The position numbers and the translations under genes were made by a program. Positions 6,704 to 11,780 of a stretch of 11,780 nt of DNA are shown here, piece by piece. Below the pieces are notes generated by a model. It worked only from the letters and a program-made list of their open reading frames with translations. It was not told where the DNA came from and made no database searches. Source of the stretch: ZLKRG08 sp046094385 (lineage in GTDB: Bacteria > Actinomycetota > Actinomycetes > Nanopelagicales > Nanopelagicaceae); contig JBJTHJ010000007.1 of assembly GCA_046094385.1 (NCBI GenBank), forward strand, positions 1-11,780, written 5' to 3'. Position 1 is the stretch's first letter. Every line of letters starts with the position of its first letter.

Positions 6704-7441
6704 ATGCTGATTTTTGCCCTAATAGTTGCGCTTTTAATTACCCCAATGCCGGCGGTCGCAGATTGCACCTCGAAGGCATGTATCGATGTTTATGTAGAGG
6801 ATGGAAAGATCGTAATTGATGGCAAGCGAAATGGGGTCACTAAAACTCCAAAACCTAGGCAAACTAGGCAAGCTAGGCAAACTAGGCAAATAAGAGATAA
6901 ATGGAGTGTAAAACCAGAAGTTACTCCAACAGCCACTAAAAAAGCTACTACAAATATTCCAAGTTATCGCCCTAGAACTTCGACGCCTAGGCCAAAACGC
7001 TCTAATAAAATTCAAAGAGGTACGCCTACTTTGGCTGACAAGATTCTGCAATCCTTACCCACGCTTCAAGTTGCCTATCAACCAGAAGGTGCAGCGCTAA
7101 TCAAGGTGCCAGTGATCTTCTTTACTGATCTACCTTCCTCGTTTACCAAAGATATAAAGATATTAGGTGAACTGGTAAAGATAAAAGTAAAACCTAGATC
7201 TCTCTGGAACTTTGGCGATGGCTCGATATTGCTAACATCAAAACCTGGTCGACCATATCCAGCCACCGATATCACACATTCATATTCTGTGCCGGGTACC
7301 TATCTAGTAACTGTGGCCACTATTTGGAGTGGAACCTTCACCATCGCCGGTATCACCAAGGAGATTCCAGGTGCGATCCGACAAGTAAGTGCGGTGGATG
7401 TAAAAGTTGTAGGAGCAAGTACTAAGTTTGTGGGTAAGTAA
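6704..7441 (+). CDS. Secreted protein with basic linker and PKD-like domain, function unknown
   Basis: The product is 245 residues in three parts. Residues 1-19 form a hydrophobic signal peptide (MLIFALIVALLITPMPAVA) with a predicted cut before Asp20; it lacks the usual positive charges at the very N-terminus. Residues 37-104 are a low-complexity, strongly basic Thr/Pro/Lys/Arg linker including PRQTRQARQTRQ (51-62). The C-terminal part contains WNFGDG (168-173) and HSYSVPGTYLVTVATIW from 192, the classic signature of a PKD-type beta-sandwich, which usually mediates protein or surface contacts. Two cysteines (21 and 26) follow the cut site. No ribosome binding site is visible before ATG 6704 and no other ATG, GTG or TTG start lies in frame upstream before TGA 6680, so a leaderless start is likely. 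It is 35 bp from the DUF4192 gene. Confidence 0.75.
   Translation: MLIFALIVALLITPMPAVADCTSKACIDVYVEDGKIVIDGKRNGVTKTPKPRQTRQARQTRQIRDKWSVKPEVTPTATKKATTNIPSYRPRTSTPRPKRSNKIQRGTPTLADKILQSLPTLQVAYQPEGAALIKVPVIFFTDLPSSFTKDIKILGELVKIKVKPRSLWNFGDGSILLTSKPGRPYPATDITHSYSVPGTYLVTVATIWSGTFTIAGITKEIPGAIRQVSAVDVKVVGASTKFVGK
6854..6889 (+). repeat. Four tandem 9-bp units encoding (x-Arg-Gln)4
   Basis: The units cctaggcaa, actaggcaa, gctaggcaa and actaggcaa follow each other without gaps inside the PKD-like gene, encoding PRQ-TRQ-ARQ-TRQ. The first two bases of each unit vary; ctaggcaa is shared with only small changes. Because the unit is a multiple of three, copy-number change would lengthen the basic linker without breaking the frame. 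Confidence 0.85.
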
Positions 7442-7457
7442 AAATATAAGTCGCTAC

Positions 7458-7463
7458 TAATGT
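7458..7463 (+). promoter_or_regulatory. Weak candidate -10 (TAATGT) upstream of the DUF4192 gene
   Basis: TAATGT in the 35-bp gap before ATG 7477 would place a transcription start around 7470, giving a leader of only a few bases. There is no Shine-Dalgarno sequence before the ATG. Read-through from the PKD-like gene is equally possible. Confidence 0.25.
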
Positions 7464-7476
7464 CAACGATTAGCCC

Positions 7477-8472
7477 ATGACAACCGTTAAAACACCACAT
7501 GACCTACTCGCTGCGGTGCCATTCTTAATTGGCTACCACCCAACCAATTCATTGGTATTAATCTCCGTCAAGCAAGATGCCCTTGAAATGGCAATGCGCA
7601 TTGATTATCCAATTAACCCACCTGACGGTACATATCAATTACTAGCTAGCCATCTCAAGAGAGATCAAGCTGAAGCTGCGCTGATTATTGCCTACGAACC
7701 AAGTGATGCCAGAAGTGGGGAAGCGGTACTAAAAAGCATGTCTGAGGCGATAAATGCGCTTGAGATTCCGATTCGAGAATTAATGTTAATCAGAGATGGC
7801 CGATGGCGATCACTTCTATGCAAAGACTCATCATGCTGCCCAGAATCTGGAACTGCCTTAGAAGATTTTCAAAGTAGTCGAATTGCAGCAGAGCAAGTAG
7901 CAAATGGGAAGATACTGCCCTTTACTAATGTAGAGAGCCTGGGGGATTCGATCGCTGCCATTTCCTTGGCGGATGATTTCAACTGGAACTCACTTGTACT
8001 GAAATTTGGCATTCCATCAGATGACCCAGAGTTAAACCCTAAGCAGAGAGATGGCGCAGAAGCTATTCACTTATTAGCGGACTTTTACATTCAAAGTAAT
8101 GGATGTTCAGATTTAGATTTGAAGGCTCGGGTCTTAGGGCGTCTATCTGATATTCAAGTTCGAGATTATGCACTCGGATGTCATGACCAAGATTCCATCG
8201 AAGCTTACTTTTCAATGTGGCGTGATTTGCTTCGAATCGCACCCAAGAAATTTGTGGCCCCGGTAGCCTCATTATTAGCCGCACTTGCCTATGAAAAGGG
8301 CGATGGCGCTTTGGCCCATAGAGCGTTAGATCGCGCCATCGAAGATGATCCTGAATACTCGCTATCTAGATTACTCCGCAGAGTCTTTAGTAGCGGCTGG
8401 CCACCTAATGGCTTTGCTCAACTGCGTAGCGAACTCCACCCAAGGGTCACCAGAACCATCTTTGGGGATTGA
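7477..8472 (+). CDS. DUF4192 domain-containing protein
   Basis: The product is 331 residues. The N-terminus VKTPHDLLAAVPFLIGYHPTNSLVLISVKQD is the recognisable opening of the DUF4192 family (hydrophobic strand, then G-[FY]-HP-x-[ND/DS]-SLV), found mainly in Actinobacteria. The C-terminal part (AALAYEKGDGALAHRALDRAIEDDPEYSLSRLLRRV) is helical and looks like a TPR-style helix pair, also usual for the family. No signal peptide or membrane segment is visible, so it is probably cytoplasmic. Cys-containing KDSSCCPESG near residue 117 resembles the CCP motif seen in relatives. Biochemical function is unknown. It lies 35 bp downstream of the PKD-like gene and 121 bp before the ABC importer. Confidence 0.88.
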   Translation: MTTVKTPHDLLAAVPFLIGYHPTNSLVLISVKQDALEMAMRIDYPINPPDGTYQLLASHLKRDQAEAALIIAYEPSDARSGEAVLKSMSEAINALEIPIRELMLIRDGRWRSLLCKDSSCCPESGTALEDFQSSRIAAEQVANGKILPFTNVESLGDSIAAISLADDFNWNSLVLKFGIPSDDPELNPKQRDGAEAIHLLADFYIQSNGCSDLDLKARVLGRLSDIQVRDYALGCHDQDSIEAYFSMWRDLLRIAPKKFVAPVASLLAALAYEKGDGALAHRALDRAIEDDPEYSLSRLLRRVFSSGWPPNGFAQLRSELHPRVTRTIFGD

Positions 8473-8593
8473 TCGCATTGAGTGAGATGCGACTGGTGAG
8501 TTCAGAGAAGCAAGTGCAACAGTTTCGCATGTAGCGCCTTTTAAATCCCATTGCTAGCCTTCGCGGGTAACTTATCGCCCGAAAGGCCACACA

Positions 8594-9460
8594 ATGAGAT
8601 TATCTAGAAAATTATCAGCAAGATTTAAGACGGTCACGAAGTTCCTGCCTTTATTCTTGCTAGCAACTCTGCTTAGCGCATGCGGTTCTTCTTCATCAGA
8701 GTCTGCAGCAAGCTCTTGCGAACCAGGAAAACTGGCAACTGTAACTGATGGAGTACTAACAATTGCAACCGGAGAACCTGCCTACTATCCATGGGTTATC
8801 GATGATAAGCCAGAGTCTGGAGAAGGTTTCGAAGCGGCAGTCGCATTAGCTGTTGCCAAGCAACTTGGCTACGAGGGCGAGAGCGTAAAGTGGGTTCGCA
8901 CCACATTTGACTCTGCCATTACTCCAGGTGAGAAGAATTTCGATTTCAACCTTCAGCAATTCTCAATCACTGAAGATCGCAAAAAAGCGGTTGATTTCTC
9001 CGAGCCTTACTACAAGTCCACTCAAGTTATCGTCTCCTTCAAGGGAAGCAAGATTGAAGGCGCAAAGAGCGTTGCAGATCTAAAGGATGCAAAACTTGGC
9101 GCAGCAGTGGCTACCACCTCTTTGGATGCAATTGAGAATCTATTGGGTCTAAAGCCACAAGTATTCAACGATAACGCGGCTGGTGTAACTGCGCTGAAGA
9201 ATAAGCAGATCGATGGATTAGTAGTCGACTTGCCAACTGGTTTCTACCTTTCAGCCGTTGAAGTTCCAAACGGTTTGATTGTGGGACAGATTGCAGGAAG
9301 CGATGAAGCTGATGCCGGATTTGGCCTATTGCTTACCAAAGATAGCCCACTTACAGGCTGCGTGAATGAAGCAGTCAAGGCGATCACCGATAGCGGAGAG
9401 CTAAAAGCGATCACCGATCAGTGGCTAGGTGCAACTGCAGGTGCGCCAACGCTCTCTTAA
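8594..9460 (+). CDS. Amino-acid ABC transporter substrate-binding lipoprotein
   Basis: The product is 288 residues. A basic N-terminus and hydrophobic stretch end in the lipobox LLSAC with Cys30, predicting lipid anchoring to the outer face of the membrane. The mature part is a family 3 (PAAT) solute-binding protein: LTIATGEPAYYPWVIDD, EGFEAAVALAVAKQLGY, FDFNLQQFSITEDRKKAVDFSEPYY and a closing GELKAITDQWLG. ITxDRKKAVDFSxPYY is the family's core motif. The substrate is a polar amino acid or relative; which one cannot be read. The ATG is supported by GAAAGG at 8581-8586, 7 nt upstream. It is the first gene of a three-gene importer; a terminator-like hairpin follows it, which would make the lipoprotein more abundant than the membrane parts. 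Confidence 0.93.
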   Translation: MRLSRKLSARFKTVTKFLPLFLLATLLSACGSSSSESAASSCEPGKLATVTDGVLTIATGEPAYYPWVIDDKPESGEGFEAAVALAVAKQLGYEGESVKWVRTTFDSAITPGEKNFDFNLQQFSITEDRKKAVDFSEPYYKSTQVIVSFKGSKIEGAKSVADLKDAKLGAAVATTSLDAIENLLGLKPQVFNDNAAGVTALKNKQIDGLVVDLPTGFYLSAVEVPNGLIVGQIAGSDEADAGFGLLLTKDSPLTGCVNEAVKAITDSGELKAITDQWLGATAGAPTLS

Positions 9461-9479
9461 CGACTCGTAAGATAGCGGA

Positions 9480-10427
9480 ATGATTAGTAGAAAGAGGCGT
9501 CCAGTAATGGGCGCCTCTTTCTTTTCTTTCAAAGCATCTAATACTTCCAATTTAAAGAAAGGTTCTGCCGATAATTCGGATGGTTGGCAACCAAGTACTA
9601 TCGAGTTATCAAGGCGGGCAGAGCGTGCAAGTAAGGTCGCTAAAAATCGCCTAATTGCAATCGGTTCAAGCCTATTGGTCTTTCTCGCAATCTCGCTCGC
9701 CATCTTTCTAGCGCCAGGATTTAAGACTGCTCGTGATACTTTCTTTGATTGGGCATATGGCGTAGAAGTTTTGCCGAAGGTAATCCTGGGATTCACCACC
9801 AATATCTTCTTGACGATTATCGCCTCGTTCATGGTTGGCGTAATTGCACTTAGCATCGCCTTGATTCGAACTTCCAGATCTGCAGCCCTAGCGCCAATTC
9901 GGTTCTTAGCCACCGCCTATGTAGATATCTTTAGATCCATCCCCTTGATTCTGGTGATTCTATTGGTGGGATTTGGAATACCAGCTTTGCAGTTAAAGGG
10001 AATCACTTCTAACGTCTTGATACTTGGAACCATCGCGGTAGTGATCACCTACTCTGCGTATGTAGCAGAGGTGATTCGAAGCGGAATCTTGAGCGTGCAT
10101 CCATCACAGAAAGCTGCTGCTAGAACTCTAGGTTTAGATAATTGGCAGACTCTGCGTCATGTGATTTTGCCACAAGCGCTTCGCAGAGTCACACCACCAT
10201 TACTTAATGATTTAGTGGCTTTGATCAAAGATACCGGTCTGGTTTCGATTTTAGGTGTCACCGATGCGGTGCGAGCTGCACAGATAGAGACCTCAAGAAC
10301 CTTTAATTACACCCCGTATATAACAGCAGCGGTACTTTTCCTTTGCGTAACTATTCCGCTAACCCGTTTCACCGATCGCACTTTGCGAAGGAGCTTAGAA
10401 GCGCAGAATGCCCAGGGTCGAGCATGA
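9480..10427 (+). CDS. Amino-acid ABC transporter permease (HisM/GlnP type)
   Basis: The product is up to 315 residues. A polar N-terminus containing WQPSTIELSRRAERAS is followed by a first membrane segment (about 58-81), a second (101-129), DIFRSIPLILVILLVGFGIP, and further segments up to about 298. The cytoplasmic EAA loop reads AEVIRSGILSVHPSQKAAAR with QKAAARTLG at 210-218, the site docking the ATPase. ALIKDTGLVSILGV is typical of polar amino-acid permeases. The start is uncertain: in-frame ATGs lie at 9480 and 9507, both within or before the hairpin at 9490-9521; no ATG, GTG or TTG lies in frame from there until 9675, inside the first membrane segment. Relatives seem to begin near the WQPS segment, so 20-30 extra residues here are odd. 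Its stop overlaps the ATPase start (ATGA). Confidence 0.9.
   Translation: MISRKRRPVMGASFFSFKASNTSNLKKGSADNSDGWQPSTIELSRRAERASKVAKNRLIAIGSSLLVFLAISLAIFLAPGFKTARDTFFDWAYGVEVLPKVILGFTTNIFLTIIASFMVGVIALSIALIRTSRSAALAPIRFLATAYVDIFRSIPLILVILLVGFGIPALQLKGITSNVLILGTIAVVITYSAYVAEVIRSGILSVHPSQKAAARTLGLDNWQTLRHVILPQALRRVTPPLLNDLVALIKDTGLVSILGVTDAVRAAQIETSRTFNYTPYITAAVLFLCVTIPLTRFTDRTLRRSLEAQNAQGRA
9490..9529 (+). terminator. Strong intrinsic-terminator-like hairpin between lipoprotein and permease
   Basis: The arm GAAAGAGGCGTCC (9490-9502), loop AGTAAT, and GGGCGCCTCTTTC (9509-9521) form a 13-bp stem with one G-T pair, followed by TTTTCTTT (9522-9529). It starts 30 nt after the lipoprotein stop, a normal terminator position. 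It points only in the plus direction, since no T-tract follows on the other strand. Because the permease and ATPase are downstream, it is probably a partial terminator that lowers their expression relative to the binding protein. It also covers the first codons of the apparent permease frame. Confidence 0.8.
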
Positions 10428-11164
10428 GCCTTCTAAAGGTAGATAATCTACGAAAGAGTTTTGATTCCTTGGTCGTTTTAGATCAAGTCTCATTTGAGGT
10501 TTCCAATAATTCGGTCACAGCCTTTATCGGCTCATCGGGCAGTGGCAAATCAACTTTGCTTCGGGTGATCAATCTTCTGGAAGAGATCGATGATGGTCAG
10601 ATCTTCTTTGAGGGAGAAGATATCTCTGCTGTAAGTACTGATGCCGATCAAGTTCGTCGAAAGCTTGGAATGGTCTTTCAATCTTTCAATCTCTTTCCCC
10701 ATAAGACTGTGTTACAGAACATCACTTTGGCTCCGGTATTGGTACATGGTGTTAGCAAGGAAATAGCGATTCTTGAGGCAAAGGCTCTACTGAAGCGATT
10801 TGGATTGAGCGATAAAGAAGATCAATACCCAGATCGCCTATCTGGTGGCCAGCAACAACGTGTGGCAATTATCAGAGCGATGGCAGTTAAGCCAAAACTT
10901 CTATTATTGGATGAAATTACCTCTGCGCTTGATCCGGTATTGGTTAATGAAGTATTGGAAACAGTGCGCGAGCTAAAGCAAGAAGGCATGGCGATAGTGA
11001 TGGCAACCCATGAAATGGGTTTTGCAAAACAGGTTGCAGATCAGGTCTGTTTCTTGCATCAAGGCAAGATCCTCGAACGAGGAAGCGCCACACTTCTAAC
11101 CGACCCGGTGCAGCCTGAAACAAAAGAGTTCCTTTATCGCGTACAAAAGGCTGGTCGTCTCTAA
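10424..11164 (+). CDS. Amino-acid ABC transporter ATP-binding protein (GlnQ type)
   Basis: The product is 246 residues, the standard size for a polar amino-acid importer ATPase. Motifs from ATG 10424: Walker A GSSGSGKST (36-44), Q-loop VFQSFNLFPH with Gln86, signature LSGGQQQR (139-146), Walker B LLLLDE (159-164) followed by ITSALDP, and H-loop ATHEMGF with His196. FQSFNLFPHKTVLQNI is the PAAT-type stretch. It hydrolyses ATP at the inner membrane face to drive the permease. ATG 10424 is chosen because it overlaps the permease stop as ATGA and has AGGG at 10414-10417, 6 nt upstream; the frame stays open upstream to TTG 10343, but that part runs through the permease's own 3' coding sequence. 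Confidence 0.94.
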   Translation: MSLLKVDNLRKSFDSLVVLDQVSFEVSNNSVTAFIGSSGSGKSTLLRVINLLEEIDDGQIFFEGEDISAVSTDADQVRRKLGMVFQSFNLFPHKTVLQNITLAPVLVHGVSKEIAILEAKALLKRFGLSDKEDQYPDRLSGGQQQRVAIIRAMAVKPKLLLLDEITSALDPVLVNEVLETVRELKQEGMAIVMATHEMGFAKQVADQVCFLHQGKILERGSATLLTDPVQPETKEFLYRVQKAGRL

Positions 11165-11174
11165 TCTGATTTTG

Positions 11175-11180
11175 TAATAA
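11175..11180 (+). promoter_or_regulatory. Candidate -10 for the SAM-IV riboswitch transcript
   Basis: TAATAA lies between the ATPase stop and the riboswitch; a start about 7 nt downstream would put the 5' end a few bases before the first riboswitch helix at 11193. No good -35 is visible. Inferred from position. Confidence 0.35.
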
Positions 11181-11192
11181 ACTTCGCACCAA

Positions 11193-11272
11193 GGTCACGA
11201 GTTCCAATTTTTAGCCCCGGCTAATTGGACGGCAACCCTCCAAACTCGGGTGGGGTGCTCCGGGTGAAGACC
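11193..11272 (+). ncRNA. SAM-IV riboswitch
   Basis: This is the S-adenosylmethionine-binding leader of the downstream metX-like gene. The conserved pieces are GGTCACGAGT at the 5' end, AGCCCCGG (11213-11220), GGACGGCAACCCTCC (11227-11241), GGTGGGGTGC and CCGGGTGAAGACC at the 3' end. Helices visible: P1 GGTC 11193-11196 with GACC 11269-11272; a hairpin CCAATT 11204-11209 with AATTGG 11223-11228; and a pseudoknot CCCGG 11216-11220 with CCGGG 11260-11264. This arrangement is that of SAM-IV, known from Actinobacteria upstream of sulfur/methionine genes. SAM-I shares the core but has a different peripheral layout. Binding of SAM should switch the gene off. Confidence 0.9.
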
Positions 11273-11274
11273 AG

Positions 11275-11302
11275 ATCGATAAATATCGATAAGCGCGAGG
11301 AG
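11275..11302 (+). promoter_or_regulatory. Riboswitch expression platform and metX ribosome binding site
   Basis: After the aptamer comes a small hairpin, ATCGAT (11275-11280), AAAT loop, ATCGAT (11285-11290), then AGGAG at 11298-11302, 6 nt before the TTG start. There is no T-tract, so no intrinsic terminator; control of translation initiation is more likely. CTCC at 11258-11261 in the aptamer could pair with GGAG at 11299-11302, which is only a suggestion. Confidence 0.5.
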
Positions 11303-11308
11303 TTTTAA

Positions 11309-11780
11309 TTGCCTATTCCAAATGTGACGGGCGCCTGGTTACCAGGTGATGATCCGGGTCAACGACAATTCATAAAAATTGGTGACTTGGCCATCGAATC
11401 GGGCGATGTAATCACAGATATCACCATCGCATATCAAAGTTATGGCGAGCTAAATAGCGCTAGGGATAATGCAATTTTGGTAAATCATGCATGGACTGGT
11501 TGGTCTGATGTAGATGCTTGGTGGCCCAATATGGTTGGTCCTGGAAAGCCATTGGATACAGATAAATATTTCGTGGTCTGCCCGAATGTGATTGGTGGCT
11601 GCCAAGGTTCAACTGGTCCAGCTTCAATTGCACCGGATGGAAAGTTCTATGGATCGCGTTTTCCATCACTTACTATCAGAGATATGGTCGAAGCAGAAGT
11701 TGCTTTCACCGAGGCCTTAGGAATAAAGAAGTACGTACTGGCATGTGGCCCATCTCTAGGTGGGATGCGCTCGTTGGAAT
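11309..11780 (+). CDS. metX: Homoserine O-acetyltransferase-like protein (MetX family), N-terminal part
   Basis: The window contains 157 residues from TTG 11309; the C-terminus lies outside. The opening MPIPNVTGAWLPGDDPGQRQF and then AYQSYGELNSARDNAILVNHAWTG, GPGKPLDTDKYFVVCPNVIG, GCQGSTGPASIAPDG, YGSRFPSLTIRDMV and CGPSLGGM match MetX in order. MetX is an alpha/beta hydrolase-fold enzyme that acylates the homoserine hydroxyl for methionine synthesis; the Ser of GPSLGGM (usually GGSMGG) is the nucleophile. Asp and His of the triad would be downstream. The segment between HAWTGW and WW is about ten residues shorter than I recall for typical MetX, lacking the usual GD-SH stretch. TTG is the start because AGGAG lies 6 nt upstream and no ATG or GTG fits. 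The SAM-IV riboswitch supports the methionine role. Confidence 0.88.
   Translation, partial: MPIPNVTGAWLPGDDPGQRQFIKIGDLAIESGDVITDITIAYQSYGELNSARDNAILVNHAWTGWSDVDAWWPNMVGPGKPLDTDKYFVVCPNVIGGCQGSTGPASIAPDGKFYGSRFPSLTIRDMVEAEVAFTEALGIKKYVLACGPSLGGMRSLE

Noticed and set aside
8473..8593. Possible terminator or structured RNA in the spacer before the ABC lipoprotein
   Set aside because: Only short inverted repeats are visible (CGCAT near 8475 with ATGCG; CGGG near 8564 with CCCG) and no T-tract; not enough to call. Apart from GAAAGG before the ATG, I see nothing firm here.
9425..9913. Minus-strand open frame of 162 codons across the permease start
   Set aside because: It runs antisense to the lipoprotein end, the hairpin and the first membrane segments of the permease, and shows no domain; treated as a shadow.
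10343..10423. Upstream TTG start giving 27 extra residues on the ABC ATPase
   Set aside because: The extension lies wholly within the permease 3' end and does not look like an ATPase N-terminus; ATG 10424 with ATGA overlap and AGGG is the normal arrangement.
1..11780. CRISPR arrays, insertion sequences, prophage, toxin-antitoxin or tRNA genes
   Set aside because: No spaced direct-repeat array, transposase, integrase, terminal inverted repeats or tRNA-like cloverleaf was seen on either strand.

Overview
The window looks like part of a compact, mid-GC actinobacterial chromosome. The freshwater planktonic lineage of small genomes (Nanopelagicales / acI, 'Ca. Planktophila'-like) is the best guess. 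That guess rests on three things: family content (SAM-IV riboswitch, DUF4192 protein, NUDIX protein with a CGGKHWG-type N-terminus, the actinobacterial type of amino-acid ABC operon), very short intergenic gaps, and several start codons that sit directly downstream of a -10 hexamer with no ribosome binding site (leaderless mRNAs). It was not confirmed by any search.

Layout. Positions 1-647 (+) hold the end of a TetR-family regulator and a small SRPBCC (START-like) protein. Positions 628-2054 (-) hold a flavin-binding PPOX-type protein and a LigB/YgiD-type extradiol dioxygenase, probably one operon whose promoter carries a perfect 20-bp palindrome (2073-2092). A PuuC-like aldehyde dehydrogenase (2222-3706, +) and a DinG-type Fe-S helicase (3736-5745, +) follow. 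Positions 5729-6109 (-) carry the wreck of a secreted Ig-like repeat protein, spread over three reading frames. A NUDIX hydrolase (6169-6642, -) is divergent from a secreted PKD-like protein (6704-7441, +), which is followed by a DUF4192 protein (7477-8472, +).

Positions 8594-11164 (+) form a complete polar amino-acid ABC importer: lipoprotein, permease, ATPase. A strong terminator-like hairpin lies between the lipoprotein and permease genes and overlaps the apparent permease start. The window ends with a SAM-IV riboswitch (11193-11272) controlling a metX-like homoserine O-acyltransferase gene that starts at a TTG codon and runs off the edge.

Functionally this is mostly housekeeping and nutrient uptake: amino-acid import, methionine synthesis under SAM control, aldehyde oxidation, DNA repair. 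I do not see a phage, CRISPR, toxin-antitoxin, defence or insertion element. The most unusual points are the intercistronic hairpin with its conflicting permease start, the palindromic operator, the decayed Ig-repeat gene, the divergent MetX N-terminal half and the recurrent leaderless promoters.
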